Source: Erwinia persicina NBRC 102418
GTDB taxonomy: Bacteria > Pseudomonadota > Gammaproteobacteria > Enterobacterales > Enterobacteriaceae
Reading direction: 5' to 3'
Length of the DNA: 56,263 bases
Assembly (NCBI RefSeq): GCF_001571305.1
Contig: NZ_BCTN01000022.1
Span: 1-56,263, forward strand
Shown: in pieces, positions 25,406 to 34,876 of the stretch
Position numbering within the stretch: the first letter of the stretch is position 1
Layout of the letters: every line of letters begins with the position of its first letter
The notes under the pieces: model-generated
What the model was told of the DNA's origin: nothing
Seen by the model: the letters and a program-made list of their open reading frames with translations, nothing else
Database searches by the model: none
Translations under genes and position numbers: made by a program

Positions 25406-25510
25406 ATGATAACAGCTGCTAATTTAGCAAAAAGTCAGCAGGGCGTCCGTGTTTGGCGACAATTCTCTGATGATGTTAATAAAGGGATCGGTATTGCAGT
25501 GGATATTTAA
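25406..25510 (+). CDS. Possible 34-residue small protein, unknown
   Basis: An ATG with GGAGAGAG 6-7 nt upstream opens a 34-codon frame (MITAANLAKSQQGVRVWRQF at its start) in the kdpE-ybfA gap. It shows no membrane segment and no family I know. The good ribosome site is the only support; the length is within chance expectation. The rest of the 288-nt gap is A/T-rich and probably holds the ybfA promoter. Confidence 0.25.
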   Translation: MITAANLAKSQQGVRVWRQFSDDVNKGIGIAVDI

Positions 25511-25656
25511 CCAAACTGTAACCTTATTTCATTTTTCATACCAAGAATGATTTTTTTTTCGTCAAAAGTGGTCGGATCAGTAGTAAAATTACACCTCAGG
25601 GGGTATTATTTTGTTCAGATTACACACAGCCACTTTTATTCATCTCAGGAGGACGT

Positions 25657-25863
25657 ATGAGTCTTTATCATAACTATTCATCTACTCGGATTTTCATGCG
25701 TCGCACTGCGGTGCTGTTGATCGGCATCGCTGCGCTGCCGATCATGCTGTTCCGCCACGATCGCGCCCGTTTCTACAGCTACCTGCACCGTGTCTGGGCG
25801 AAAACCAGCGATCAGCCAGTCTGGCTGGCACAGGCTGAAGCGGCCGGATGTGATTTCTACTGA
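25657..25863 (+). CDS. ybfA: YbfA, small conserved membrane-associated protein
   Basis: A 68-residue protein. The C-terminal half ([22 protein letters not shown]) is nearly the same as E. coli YbfA, and a single hydrophobic segment lies near residues 15-30 ([15 protein letters not shown]). CAGGAGGA is a strong ribosome site. In E. coli ybfA is the neighbour of kdpF; here it still marks the place where the kdp operon would be. Its function is unknown. Confidence 0.92.
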   Translation: MSLYHNYSSTRIFMRRTAVLLIGIAALPIMLFRHDRARFYSYLHRVWAKTSDQPVWLAQAEAAGCDFY

Positions 25864-25898
25864 TTGTATTGAGAGCTATACCTCAAAAGCTGTTTAAT

Positions 25899-25922
25899 CC
25901 CGCCGTCAGGCGGGTTTTTTTT
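25899..25922 (+). terminator. Terminator of ybfA
   Basis: CCCGCC-GTCA-GGCGGG followed by eight T, 36 nt after the ybfA stop. Confidence 0.93.
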
Positions 25923-25984
25923 GCCTGTTGCCCTGAGTTTACGCTACACTGAAATCTGTACAAGATATTTGAGGTTGTATAATT

Positions 25985-26944
25985 ATGGGCGATAAAATTC
26001 CGGTTGGTATCAGTGCCTGTCTGTTAGGCGAAAAAGTCCGTTTTGACGGCGGCCATAAGCGCAATGAATTTGCGGCTGAACAACTGGCGCCCTTCCTGCG
26101 TTATGAACCGGCCTGTCCTGAAATGGGCATTGGCCTGCCCACGCCACGCCCTGCGTTGCGTCTGACAGAAGGGCCGGGAGAGAATGACATTTCCCTGTGC
26201 TTCAGTAACGGGCAGGAGGCACCGGTGACTGAAAAGATGGCCGTCTGGTCTCAGGAGAAAGTCAGCCGCCTGCGCCACCTCTGTGGTTATATCGTCTGTG
26301 CTAAATCGCCGAGCTGTGGAATGGAGCGGGTGCGGATTTATCAACCCGATAACAATAACAATCGCAAAGTGGGTATTGGTGTGTTCACCCGCGAGCTGAT
26401 GGAACAGATGCCGTGGCTACCGGTGGAAGAAGATGGACGCCTGCATGATCCGCTGCTGCGTGAAAACTTCGTCGCCCGCGTTTATGCCCTGCATGAATTT
26501 AACCAGCTCTGGGCCAGTGGGCTGACACGCGCCAGGCTCGTCGCTTTCCATACGCGTTATAAGCTACTGCTGCTGGCGCACTCTCAGCCTGCCTACCGTG
26601 AAATTGGCCCCTTTGTCGCGAAGATGGATCAATGGGAGTCCCTGGAAGCCTTTGCGCTGGAATATCGCCAGCGCCTGATGGACCTGATGAAGAATGTCGC
26701 TTCACGCAGCAATCATACTAACGTGCTGATGCATGTTCAGGGCTACTTCCGTCGTGAGCTGACTTCGCCTCAGCGTCAGGAACTGGCCGGTCTGATCGAC
26801 CATTATCGCCAGGGTATTCAGCCTTTACTGGCGCCCATCACTTTACTGAAACATTACATGGCGGAATTCCCGCATCCGTGGCTGGCCGGGCAGCGCTATT
26901 TCTCGCCTTATCCGGAAGCGCTGCGCCTGCGGTACGGACATTAA
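25985..26944 (+). CDS. ybgA: YbgA long form: DUF523 (TudS-like) fused to DUF1722
   Basis: 319 residues. The N-terminal half is a DUF523 domain with conserved cysteines at Cys12 (GISACLLG), Cys44 (YEPACPEMGIGLPTPR) and in AKSPSCGM, the pattern of the iron-sulfur 2-thiouracil desulfurase TudS. The C-terminal half (from about FVARVYALHEFNQL) is DUF1722 and matches E. coli YbgA, which has only this part (169 residues). So this is the two-domain form found in many bacteria. A thio-nucleobase desulfurase activity is inferred from the DUF523 family; the DUF1722 role is unknown. It is followed by phrB after 14 nt, as in E. coli. Confidence 0.93.
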   Translation: MGDKIPVGISACLLGEKVRFDGGHKRNEFAAEQLAPFLRYEPACPEMGIGLPTPRPALRLTEGPGENDISLCFSNGQEAPVTEKMAVWSQEKVSRLRHLCGYIVCAKSPSCGMERVRIYQPDNNNNRKVGIGVFTRELMEQMPWLPVEEDGRLHDPLLRENFVARVYALHEFNQLWASGLTRARLVAFHTRYKLLLLAHSQPAYREIGPFVAKMDQWESLEAFALEYRQRLMDLMKNVASRSNHTNVLMHVQGYFRRELTSPQRQELAGLIDHYRQGIQPLLAPITLLKHYMAEFPHPWLAGQRYFSPYPEALRLRYGH

Positions 26945-26958
26945 TCTCAGGGAGCTTT

Positions 26959-28392
26959 ATGACAACTCATCTGGTCTGGCTGCGCAATGACCTGCGTATT
27001 AATGACAACCACGCGCTTCATGCTGCCTGCCGCTCAGAGAATGCACGCGTTATTGCCCTGTTTATCGCCACGCCCGCTCAGTGGGCGTCGCATCATATGG
27101 CCCCGAAACAGGCGGAATATATCTGGCAAAGCCTGCTGGATGTACAGGCTTCGCTGGCGCAAAAAGGCATCCCTCTGTACAAAGCGGAATGTGATGATTT
27201 CAGTGCCTCCGTCTCTCTGCTGCAGGCCTTTTGCCGGGAACATAAAGTCGATCGCCTGTTTTATAACTATCAGTACGAAGTGCACGAACGTCAGCGCGAC
27301 GCTGAGGTGGAACGCACGCTGTATAACGACGATATTATGGTTCAGGGATTTGACGACAGCCTGCTGCTGCCACCGGGCAGCGTGCTGACCGGCAGCCGCG
27401 AGATGTACAAAGTCTTTACGCCGTTCAGTAAGGCGTTTGTAAAACGTCTTAAGGAAGGACTGCCGGAGTGTCTGCCTGCGCCAGATGTCAGAAGCAGCGG
27501 GGCGATTGAGGTGGAAGACAGTAGCAAGTCGCGCTTTGATTATCCCTGTGAGGCAATTGATGCCGACCTGTTCCCGGTGGGAGAGAAAGCCGCCATTGCC
27601 CGCCTGCGCGCGTTTTGCCAGCAACCGGTCACCCTTTACCCGGAGCAGCGCGATCTGCCCGCCCTGGACGGTACCAGTCGTCTGTCGGTCTGTCTGGCGA
27701 CAGGAGTACTGTCTCCGCGTCAGTGTCTGCACCGGCTGCTGAAGCAGCATCCCCAGGGGCTGGAGGATACGAAGGTCTTCGTCTGGTTGAATGAGTTGAT
27801 CTGGCGCGAATTCTATCGTCATCTGCTGGTGGCTTACCCTGCGCTGTGCCGGCATCAGCCTTTTACTCAGTGGACGAAAGGCGTGAGATGGCGAGACGAT
27901 CCGCAGGGACTGCAGGCATGGCAGGAAGGAAAAACCGGCTATCCGATTGTTGATGCCGCCATGCGCCAGCTGAACACGCTGGGCTGGATGCACAACCGCC
28001 TGCGCATGATCACCGCCAGTTTTCTGGTGAAAGATCTGCTGATCGACTGGCGGGAGGGCGAACGCTATTTTATGTCACAGCTGCTGGATGGCGATCTGGC
28101 CGCGAATAACGGTGGCTGGCAGTGGGCCGCGTCTACCGGTACCGATGCCGCCCCGTATTTCCGCATCTTTAACCCCACGACCCAGGGCGAGCGCTTTGAC
28201 AAAAGTGGGCAATTCATCCGCTACTGGCTGCCTGAGCTGCGTAATGTACCGGAAAAATACATTCACCAGCCGCACGAGTGGGCAAAGAAAAATCATCAAA
28301 GTCTCGATTATCCTGCGCCGATCGTGGAACATAAACAGGCACGCCTGCAAACCCTGGCTGCCTTTGAGGCAGCACGAAAAAAGACGGACTGA
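26959..28392 (+). CDS. phrB: Deoxyribodipyrimidine photolyase
   Basis: Repairs cyclobutane pyrimidine dimers using light. It has 477 residues (E. coli 472). The N-terminal alpha/beta domain (THLVWLRNDLRINDN) binds the MTHF antenna, and the C-terminal helical domain binds FAD: GTSRLSVCLATGVLSPRQC, ELIWREFYRH, GYPIVDAAMRQLN, WMHNRLRMITASFLVKDLL and NNGGWQWAASTGTDAAPYFRIF (quoted in part). The ATG at 26959 has AGGGAGC upstream. It ends 2 nt before ybgI, so ybgA-phrB-ybgI form one transcript. Confidence 0.97.
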   Translation: MTTHLVWLRNDLRINDNHALHAACRSENARVIALFIATPAQWASHHMAPKQAEYIWQSLLDVQASLAQKGIPLYKAECDDFSASVSLLQAFCREHKVDRLFYNYQYEVHERQRDAEVERTLYNDDIMVQGFDDSLLLPPGSVLTGSREMYKVFTPFSKAFVKRLKEGLPECLPAPDVRSSGAIEVEDSSKSRFDYPCEAIDADLFPVGEKAAIARLRAFCQQPVTLYPEQRDLPALDGTSRLSVCLATGVLSPRQCLHRLLKQHPQGLEDTKVFVWLNELIWREFYRHLLVAYPALCRHQPFTQWTKGVRWRDDPQGLQAWQEGKTGYPIVDAAMRQLNTLGWMHNRLRMITASFLVKDLLIDWREGERYFMSQLLDGDLAANNGGWQWAASTGTDAAPYFRIFNPTTQGERFDKSGQFIRYWLPELRNVPEKYIHQPHEWAKKNHQSLDYPAPIVEHKQARLQTLAAFEAARKKTD

Positions 28393-28394
28393 TT

Positions 28395-29138
28395 ATGCTG
28401 AATACTGAACTCGAACAGCGTGTTAACCAACTCCTGAATACGGCGGACTTCAAAGACTATGCGCCTAATGGCCTGCAGGTTGAAGGCCGCAGCGAGATTA
28501 AAAAAGTGATTACGGGTGTAACCGCCTGCCAGGCGCTTCTTGATGAGGCCGTGCGTTTACAGGCGGATGCCGTACTGGTTCACCACGGCTATTTCTGGAA
28601 AAGCGAAGCGCCAGCGATTAAAGGGATGAAACGTCAGAGACTGAAAACCCTGCTGGCAAACGACATCAACCTCTTTGGCTGGCATCTTCCCCTGGACGGA
28701 CACCCGGAGATCGGTAATAACGCCCAACTGGCGAAGCTGTTCGGCATTGAGGTGAAAGGGGAAATTGCACTGCTGTTGCCGTGGGGTGAACTGAAAGAGC
28801 CTGTTAGCGGCGACGTCTTTGCTCAACGGATCAGCGCGGCGCTGGGTCGTGAGCCGCTGCACTGTGGCGACAATGCGCCTGCCCTGATCCGACGGGTGGC
28901 CTGGTGCAGCGGTGGTGGCCAGGGGTATATCGATCAGGCCGCCGCATTTGGCGTGGATGCTTTTATCAGCGGTGAGGCGTCCGAGCAGACCATTCACAGC
29001 GCACGTGAGCAGGGCCTGCACTTCTTCGCCGCCGGCCATCACGCCACTGAGCGTGACGGAATCAAAGCGCTGGGCGAATGGCTCGCGCGTGAGCATGGCC
29101 TGGATGTCACCTTCATCGATATCAATAATCCTGTCTGA
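28395..29138 (+). CDS. ybgI: YbgI, Nif3-like dinuclear metal-binding protein
   Basis: 247 residues, the E. coli length. It belongs to the NIF3/DUF34 family (annotated as GTP cyclohydrolase I type 2 homolog), a toroidal hexamer with a two-metal centre. Metal ligands are visible in LVHHGYFW (two His), GWHLPLDGHPEIGNN and FFAAGHHATERDG near the C-terminus. Its function remains unsettled; family members are linked to DNA repair and metal handling. It follows phrB by 2 nt. Confidence 0.95.
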   Translation: MLNTELEQRVNQLLNTADFKDYAPNGLQVEGRSEIKKVITGVTACQALLDEAVRLQADAVLVHHGYFWKSEAPAIKGMKRQRLKTLLANDINLFGWHLPLDGHPEIGNNAQLAKLFGIEVKGEIALLLPWGELKEPVSGDVFAQRISAALGREPLHCGDNAPALIRRVAWCSGGGQGYIDQAAAFGVDAFISGEASEQTIHSAREQGLHFFAAGHHATERDGIKALGEWLAREHGLDVTFIDINNPV

Positions 29139-29316
29139 CCCTTCCTGCCTGTCAGCGCCCGGAGAAATCCGTGCGCTGAAGGTTGACTCCGTTATAACAA
29201 TTCCGCATAACTGTCTGTCATATTTGCAATAAGTCCGATTTGTGACCTGCTGGCGGTCGTCATACCGCGGCGGATCGAGAGGATATTGCCCATTTTCGGC
29301 TTTGAGGAGACGCCTT

Positions 29317-29973
29317 TTGCAACGAGCACGTTGTTACCTGTTAGGCGATCGGGCTGTGGTGCTGGAGCTTGAACCGCCGGTATCACTCGCCAGCCAGCAA
29401 CGTATCTGGGGACTGACACAACGATTACAGGATCGCCCTGAAGTGATCGAGGTTGTGCCGGGGATGAATAATATCACCGTGATGCTGCGCGATCCGCAGC
29501 AGACCGCGCTGGATGCGATTGAATGGCTGCAGCAGTGGTGGGAAACCAGTGAATCTCTGCAGCTGGAATCGCGACTGATAGACATCCCGGTGGTTTATGG
29601 TGGACAGGGCGGCCCCGACCTTGATGAGGTGGCGCATCACAGCGGCCTGAGTCCGTCGCAGGTGGTGGCCTGCCATACGTCGGTAGATTACGTTGTCTAC
29701 TTTATCGGTTTTCAGCCGGGTTTCCCCTATCTCGGCGGGCTGGATGAGCGGCTACATACTCCGCGCCGTGCTGAACCCCGCGTGCAGGTGCCGGCAGGAT
29801 CGGTGGGTATTGGCGGCAGCCAGACCGGCGTGTATCCACTGGCGGCCCCGGGCGGCTGGCAGCTGATCGGTCATACGCGCACCGCACTGTTTACCCCCGA
29901 CACCCATCCCCCGGTGCTCCTGCGCCCTGGCGATCGCGTGCGTTTTGTGCCGCAGAAGGAGGGCATATGTTAA
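29317..29973 (+). CDS. pxpB: 5-oxoprolinase subunit PxpB
   Basis: Subunit of the ATP-dependent 5-oxoprolinase PxpABC, which opens 5-oxoproline (pyroglutamate) to L-glutamate. It has 218 residues, equal to E. coli PxpB (YbgJ). The start is a TTG at 29317: GAGGAG lies 7 nt upstream and the product begins [11 protein letters not shown] as in E. coli; no ATG fits. The family segments [19 protein letters not shown] text, [34 protein letters not shown] and [13 protein letters not shown] are all present. It overlaps pxpC by 7 nt. Confidence 0.95.
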   Translation: MQRARCYLLGDRAVVLELEPPVSLASQQRIWGLTQRLQDRPEVIEVVPGMNNITVMLRDPQQTALDAIEWLQQWWETSESLQLESRLIDIPVVYGGQGGPDLDEVAHHSGLSPSQVVACHTSVDYVVYFIGFQPGFPYLGGLDERLHTPRRAEPRVQVPAGSVGIGGSQTGVYPLAAPGGWQLIGHTRTALFTPDTHPPVLLRPGDRVRFVPQKEGIC

Positions 29974-30905
29974 CGATTATTCGTGCCGGGATGAGCACCA
30001 GCATTCAGGACGGCGGCAGGGTAGGCTGGCGAAAATATGGCATCAGCCTCAGCGGTGTACTGGATCATCCCGCGATGCAGACCGCCAATATGCTGGTGGG
30101 CAATGCGCCTGACAGTGCGGTGCTGGAGATCACCCTGGGCCAGTTTTGTGCAGAATTCAGGCGCGATGGCTGGCTGGCTCTGACGGGGGCAGGCTGTCAT
30201 GCCGAACTTGACGGAAAACCCGTCTGGACGGGGTGGCGGACCGCGGTGAAAGCGGGGCAGCGTCTGACGTTAAGCCTGCCGCAGCGTGGCATGCGCAGCT
30301 ACCTGGCGGTCGATGGCGGATATATTATTGACGACAGACTGGGTTCTGACAGTACCGATCTTAAAGCCGGGTTTGGGGGGTTTGCCGGACGGAGTCTGGC
30401 TGATGGCGATCAGCTGCCGCTGGGTCAACCGTCGCGGCAGTTTCATCAGACGGCAGGCGTCCGTCAGCTGCTGTGGGGCAATCGCGTGCGTGCGCTGCCC
30501 GGGCCGGAATACCACGAGTTCAGCGAAGAGAGCCAGGAAGCCTTCTGGCGCACGGCCTGGCGATTGAATCCGCAAAGTAACCGCATGGGATATCGTCTGC
30601 AGGGGCGAAAGCTGCTGCGTGATACCTCCCGCGATCTGCTGTCACACGGTTTGCTACCCGGCGTGGTGCAGGTTCCGCCAAACGGTCAGCCGATTGTGCT
30701 GATGGCCGATGCACAAACGACCGGAGGTTATCCCCGTATCGCCTGCGTGATCGAAGCCGATCTCTATCATCTGGCTCAACTGCGCCTCGGTGAGCCGGTT
30801 CATTTTGTTCACTGCACACTGGAAGAGGCGTTGCTGGCTAAGCGTGAGCAGCAGCGTTCACTGGATCACATGGCCTGGGGGTTAGAGAATGAAAGTCGAT
30901 CTTAA
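29967..30905 (+). CDS. pxpC: 5-oxoprolinase subunit PxpC
   Basis: 312 residues (E. coli 310), the biotin-dependent-carboxylase-like (KipA/AHS2) subunit that pairs with PxpB. It begins [21 protein letters not shown] and has the family segments [30 protein letters not shown] and [15 protein letters not shown]. Its start lies inside pxpB and its end overlaps pxpA by 17 nt, so the three subunits are translationally coupled and probably made in equal amounts. Confidence 0.95.
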   Translation: MLTIIRAGMSTSIQDGGRVGWRKYGISLSGVLDHPAMQTANMLVGNAPDSAVLEITLGQFCAEFRRDGWLALTGAGCHAELDGKPVWTGWRTAVKAGQRLTLSLPQRGMRSYLAVDGGYIIDDRLGSDSTDLKAGFGGFAGRSLADGDQLPLGQPSRQFHQTAGVRQLLWGNRVRALPGPEYHEFSEESQEAFWRTAWRLNPQSNRMGYRLQGRKLLRDTSRDLLSHGLLPGVVQVPPNGQPIVLMADAQTTGGYPRIACVIEADLYHLAQLRLGEPVHFVHCTLEEALLAKREQQRSLDHMAWGLENESRS

Positions 30906-31626
30906 TGCCGATCTCGGTGAAGGTGCAGGCAACGATCTGGCGCTGTTACAACTGGTTTCATCGGCGAACATCGCCTGTGGTTTCCACGCAGGGGATGCAC
31001 AGACCATGTTGCAGTCCGTGCGTTGGGCGCTGGAGTATGGCGTCGCGATTGGTGCGCATCCCAGCTTCCCGGACCGTGAAAATTTTGGCCGTACGGCAAT
31101 GCAGCTGCCGCCGGAAACGGTGTATGCCCAGGTGGTTTATCAGATTGGTGCACTGAAAGCGTTGGCTGAAAGCGAAGGAGGCCGACTGGTTCATGTTAAA
31201 CCACATGGCATGCTGTATAACCAGGCCGCGGTTGATACGCTGCTGGCCCAGGCCATAGCCAAAGCCGTTAAAGCGGTCGACCCGGCGCTGGTGCTGGTCG
31301 GGCTGGCGAACAGCGAACTGATCCGTGCCGGTGAACATTATGGACTGGCCACCCGACAGGAGGTCTTTGCCGATCGGGGGTATCAGCCTGATGGTTCACT
31401 GATACCCCGGGGTCAGCCCGGTGCGCTGGTGGACAGCGATCGGCAGGCGATTAGCCAGACGCTGGCCATGATCCAGCAGGGCCAGGTGCAGAGCCTGAGC
31501 GGTGAATGGGTGAAGGTTCAGGCTGATACGGTGTGTCTGCACGGCGATGGTGCCCATGCCCTTGATTTTGCCCGTCAGCTGCGCCAGGCATTCAGCCAGC
31601 AGCACATCGCTGTTACCTGCCGCTAA
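30889..31626 (+). CDS. pxpA: 5-oxoprolinase subunit PxpA (LamB/YcsF family)
   Basis: 245 residues, starting [16 protein letters not shown] with the DLGE motif, then [33 protein letters not shown] and [13 protein letters not shown], all hallmarks of the YcsF/LamB family. It contributes the metal/hydrolytic subunit of the 5-oxoprolinase. It is the last gene before the terminator at 31644, followed by the DUF969 gene rather than nei as in E. coli. Confidence 0.96.
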   Translation: MKVDLNADLGEGAGNDLALLQLVSSANIACGFHAGDAQTMLQSVRWALEYGVAIGAHPSFPDRENFGRTAMQLPPETVYAQVVYQIGALKALAESEGGRLVHVKPHGMLYNQAAVDTLLAQAIAKAVKAVDPALVLVGLANSELIRAGEHYGLATRQEVFADRGYQPDGSLIPRGQPGALVDSDRQAISQTLAMIQQGQVQSLSGEWVKVQADTVCLHGDGAHALDFARQLRQAFSQQHIAVTCR

Positions 31627-31643
31627 CGCGGCTCTCTGTGATG

Positions 31644-31675
31644 ACGCCCCGACACGATGTTGGGGCGTTTTTTTC
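31644..31675 (+). terminator. Terminator after pxpA
   Basis: ACGCCCC (31644-31650) and GGGGCGT (31662-31668) form a 7-bp stem with an 11-nt loop and a run of seven T. It lies between pxpA and the DUF969 gene, so the downstream genes either use read-through or their own promoter. Confidence 0.88.
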
Positions 31676-31693
31676 TGTTTTTAAGGAGTCTTT

Positions 31694-32422
31694 ATGGACG
31701 CTGTCGTTAATCTCTGGCCCCTTGCGGGGATCGCCGCCATCGTGGTCGGGTTTTTACTGCGGTTTAACCCGGTGATTGTGGTCGTCGTTGCCGGGTTAAT
31801 CACCGGACTGACGGCCCAGATGCCTGTAGCGGATATTCTGGAAAAACTCGGTTCCGGGTTTCTTAATACCCGTAATCTGCCATTTATTCTTTTACTTCCT
31901 CTGGCCATCATTGGCCTGCTGGAGCGCAACGGATTGAAAGAGCGTGCTCAGGCCTGGATCGCCCGTATTCGCAGTGCGACTGCCGGACGGCTGATGATTG
32001 TCTATCTGCTGGCGCGTGAGATCACCGCGGCGCTGGGGTTGACGAGTCTGGGGGGACACCCGCAGATGGTGCGCCCGCTGCTGGCACCCATGGCCGAAGG
32101 GGCGGCGGAAAGTCGCTATGGCGAACTGCCTCCGGCGGTGCGCTATCGTCTGCGTGCTATGGCAGCCGCGACCGATAACGTCGGGCTGTTTTTTGGCGAG
32201 GATATTTTTGTTGCCTTTGGTGCCATTATCTTTATGCATAACTTTATGCAGGAGTCGGCAGGAATACAGACCGAACCGTTGCATATTGCTCTCTGGGGCA
32301 TTCCCACCGCGCTGTGCGCATTTTTAATTCATGCCGTGCGGCTGCACCGTCTGGATAAAACCCTGGCGAATGAACTGAGCAGGCTCAATGCCAGTGCGCT
32401 GCAACAGAAGGAGGGCCGCTGA
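31694..32422 (+). CDS. DUF969 membrane protein, candidate 5-oxoproline transporter subunit
   Basis: 242 residues with about six hydrophobic segments, starting WPLAGIAAIVVGFLLRFNPV. The conserved family stretches PFILLLPLAIIGLLERNGLKE, LTSLGGHPQMVRPLLAPMAE and ATDNVGLFFGEDIFVAFGA identify DUF969. AAGGAG precedes the ATG. It shares an ATG/TGA overlap with the DUF979 gene, a pair that in many bacteria sits beside pcp and pxp genes. A two-protein permease for pyroglutamate or a related compound is inferred from this context; no transport activity can be read from the sequence. Confidence 0.88.
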   Translation: MDAVVNLWPLAGIAAIVVGFLLRFNPVIVVVVAGLITGLTAQMPVADILEKLGSGFLNTRNLPFILLLPLAIIGLLERNGLKERAQAWIARIRSATAGRLMIVYLLAREITAALGLTSLGGHPQMVRPLLAPMAEGAAESRYGELPPAVRYRLRAMAAATDNVGLFFGEDIFVAFGAIIFMHNFMQESAGIQTEPLHIALWGIPTALCAFLIHAVRLHRLDKTLANELSRLNASALQQKEGR

Positions 32423-33411
32423 TGTTTGAGCAAAATTATCTGTACTGGCTGGCGGGTACCATTCTGCTGGGGGTTGCGCTGATGTCCTGGCGTGACAAAA
32501 GTAACCCGCGCCGTCTGACGACCGGATTGTTCTGGGCACTGTATGGCCTGGTGTTCTTTATCGGTGAATGGACGACCGATCTGGTCAGCGCACGTACGCT
32601 GCACATTGGTATCGGTGTGGGTGTGGTGGTGATGGCGCTGATTGCCGGTTTTGGCGGCGTGAAGCTGGGAAGCTACTCACAGCGAACCCCGGAGCAACGC
32701 ACAGAACGGGCGGAACGTCTGGGAAATCGCCTGTTTATGCCCGCGCTGATTATTCCCGTTGTCACGGTGATTGGCGTGCTGATCTTCAACAATATTCCGG
32801 CACTTCAGCAGGCGGTGTTTGGAGCGGGCAATCATGCCACGCTGATCACCTTGTTTTCCATGACGGTGGGTTGTCTGCTGGCCTGGCTGCTGGCGCTGAA
32901 GATCACGCGCGAATCGCCGGGGCAGTCTCTGCAGGAAGCACGCCGCCTGCTTGACTCGATTGGCTGGGCATTTATTTTGCCGCAGATCCTGGCGACGCTG
33001 GGCCTGCTGTTTACCAGCGCGGGTGTGGGGACGGCGATTTCCCACCTGACCGAAACGTATCTGGCCGTAGACAATCGCTTTATTGCGGTGGTGCTTTACG
33101 CTGGCGGCATGGCGCTCCTGACCATGGTAATGGGCAATGCGTTTGCGGCCTTCCCGATTGTGACCGCCGGTATCGGCATCCCCATTCTGGTCTTACAGCA
33201 CCACGGTAACCCGGCGGTGATGGCGGCGATCGGCATGTTCTGCGGTTACTGCGGCACGCTGATGACGCCGATGGCGGCAAATTTCAATATCGTGCCTGCC
33301 AGGCTGCTGGAACTGCCGGATCGCAACGCGGTGATCAAAGCGCAGATCCCGACCGGTGTGCTACTGTTGATTGCCAATATATTCCTTTTGTATTTCCTGA
33401 TGTTTTTGTGA
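32422..33411 (+). CDS. DUF979 membrane protein, partner of DUF969
   Basis: 329 residues, about nine hydrophobic segments. Conserved stretches include [71 protein letters not shown] and [23 protein letters not shown], the last with the Cys-Gly-Tyr-Cys pair, marking DUF979. The start codon overlaps the DUF969 stop (TGATG), so both are made together. It is followed 7 nt later by pcp. A transporter role is inferred (see the DUF969 entry). Confidence 0.88.
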   Translation: MFEQNYLYWLAGTILLGVALMSWRDKSNPRRLTTGLFWALYGLVFFIGEWTTDLVSARTLHIGIGVGVVVMALIAGFGGVKLGSYSQRTPEQRTERAERLGNRLFMPALIIPVVTVIGVLIFNNIPALQQAVFGAGNHATLITLFSMTVGCLLAWLLALKITRESPGQSLQEARRLLDSIGWAFILPQILATLGLLFTSAGVGTAISHLTETYLAVDNRFIAVVLYAGGMALLTMVMGNAFAAFPIVTAGIGIPILVLQHHGNPAVMAAIGMFCGYCGTLMTPMAANFNIVPARLLELPDRNAVIKAQIPTGVLLLIANIFLLYFLMFL

Positions 33412-33418
33412 GGGAACG

Positions 33419-34060
33419 ATGAAAACAGTACTGATCACGGGCTTCGAGCCCTTTGATGGTGAACGTATCAATCCTTCCTGGGAGGCGGTCAGCCAGCTGC
33501 ACGACCGCCTTATCGGCAATGCTAAAGTGATTGCCCTGCAGTTACCCTGTGTTTTCGGTGCCTCGCTTGAGGTCCTGTATAGCGCGATAGAGAAGGTGAA
33601 GCCTGATATTGTTATCGCCGTAGGGCAGGCCGGTGGCCGCAGTGAAATCAGCGTTGAACGTGTGGCAATCAACATCGATGATGCCCGTATTCCGGATAAT
33701 GTGGGAAAGCAGCCGATCGATGAACCGGTCGTCGAGCAGGGGGCCGCCGCATATTTTTCAACGCTGCCCATTAAATCCATGGTGGCCGGGATCCGTGAGG
33801 CTGGCATCCCGGCGTCAGTGTCGCAGACCGCCGGGACGTTCGTCTGTAATCATGTGATGTATGGTCTGTTGCATCATCTGCGCCGTCGCAAAACGCGCAG
33901 CGGATTTATTCATATTCCCTGGCTACCTGAACAGGCCATTCACCATCCCGGGGCACCCAGTATGTCGCTGGCGATGGTCACGCTGGCTCTGGAGATGGCC
34001 ATTAGCATCGCTCTGGCAGTCGAAGAGGATATCCGGCTGGAAGGTGGAGCCACGCACTGA
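33419..34060 (+). CDS. pcp: Pyrrolidone-carboxylate peptidase (pyroglutamyl peptidase I)
   Basis: Cysteine peptidase (family C15) removing N-terminal pyroglutamate from peptides. It has 213 residues, the usual size. It begins [21 protein letters not shown], and the catalytic triad is visible as Glu80 ([20 protein letters not shown], partly quoted), Cys143 ([15 protein letters not shown]) and His165 ([12 protein letters not shown]). It completes the block: Pcp frees 5-oxoproline, PxpABC hydrolyses it, and DUF969/DUF979 are the likely membrane step. GAGGGAACG precedes the ATG. E. coli K-12 has no pcp here. Confidence 0.96.
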   Translation: MKTVLITGFEPFDGERINPSWEAVSQLHDRLIGNAKVIALQLPCVFGASLEVLYSAIEKVKPDIVIAVGQAGGRSEISVERVAINIDDARIPDNVGKQPIDEPVVEQGAAAYFSTLPIKSMVAGIREAGIPASVSQTAGTFVCNHVMYGLLHHLRRRKTRSGFIHIPWLPEQAIHHPGAPSMSLAMVTLALEMAISIALAVEEDIRLEGGATH

Positions 34061-34078
34061 CAGAAAGGGAAAATCGTT

Positions 34079-34870
34079 ATGCCAGAAGGTCCTGAGATCC
34101 GCCGTGCCGCAGACCGGCTGGAAGAGGCTATAAAGGGTAAAGTGCTGACCGACGTGTGGTTTGCCTTTCCGGCGCTGCAAACCTACCAGCAGGCGCTGGT
34201 AGGGGAGCGCGTGATCGCTATTGAGACCCGGGGGAAAGCGCTGTTAACCCACTTTTCTAATGGTCTGACACTGTACAGCCATAACCAGCTGTACGGCGTC
34301 TGGCGCGTAGTGAAAACGGGCACTGAACCGGTCAGTAAGCGACAGCTGCGCGTGCGGCTGGCGGCGAAAGATAAAACGCTGCTGCTGTTCAGCGCCTCCG
34401 AGATCGAACTGCTCAATGCCGAAGGCGTGGCAAGCCATCCTTTTCTGCAAAAGATCGGACCGGATGTGCTGGATATGTCACTGACCGAAGCCGAAGTGCG
34501 CGAGCGTCTGCTGTCACCGCGTTTCCGCCGTCGCCAGTTTAGTGCGCTGTTGCTGGATCAGACGTTTCTTGCCGGGCTGGGCAACTATCTGCGCGTGGAA
34601 ATCCTCTGGCAGGCAAAGCTCGCCCCCCAACATAAAGCGGAAGGGTTAACCAGTGAGCAGATCGATGTGCTGGTCACGGCATTGCTGGCGCTACCGCGAC
34701 TCTCCTACCAGACGCGGGGGCAGGGGGGGGAGAACCATCACCATGGCGCTCTGTTCAGCTTTAAAGTGTTTCACCGTGCCGGGCAGGCATGTGAACGCTG
34801 CGGCACTACGATTGAACGAACCCTGCTGTCATCGCGGCCCTTTTACTGGTGCCCCGGTTGCCAGACGTAA
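34079..34870 (+). CDS. nei: Endonuclease VIII (Nei), DNA glycosylase/AP lyase
   Basis: Removes oxidised pyrimidines such as thymine glycol and cuts the abasic site by beta,delta-elimination. It has 263 residues, the E. coli length. The N-terminus [15 protein letters not shown] exposes the catalytic Pro (after Met removal) and Glu. The helix-two-turn-helix lies around [14 protein letters not shown], and the C-terminal zinc finger has four cysteines in [13 protein letters not shown] and YWCPGCQT. It starts 18 nt after pcp and is followed by a terminator facing gltA. Confidence 0.96.
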   Translation: MPEGPEIRRAADRLEEAIKGKVLTDVWFAFPALQTYQQALVGERVIAIETRGKALLTHFSNGLTLYSHNQLYGVWRVVKTGTEPVSKRQLRVRLAAKDKTLLLFSASEIELLNAEGVASHPFLQKIGPDVLDMSLTEAEVRERLLSPRFRRRQFSALLLDQTFLAGLGNYLRVEILWQAKLAPQHKAEGLTSEQIDVLVTALLALPRLSYQTRGQGGENHHHGALFSFKVFHRAGQACERCGTTIERTLLSSRPFYWCPGCQT

Positions 34871-34876
34871 AAAATT

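Noticed and set aside
27034..27993. 319-codon minus-strand frame inside phrB
   Set aside because: It is fully antisense to photolyase, whose motifs are intact; there is no independent support.
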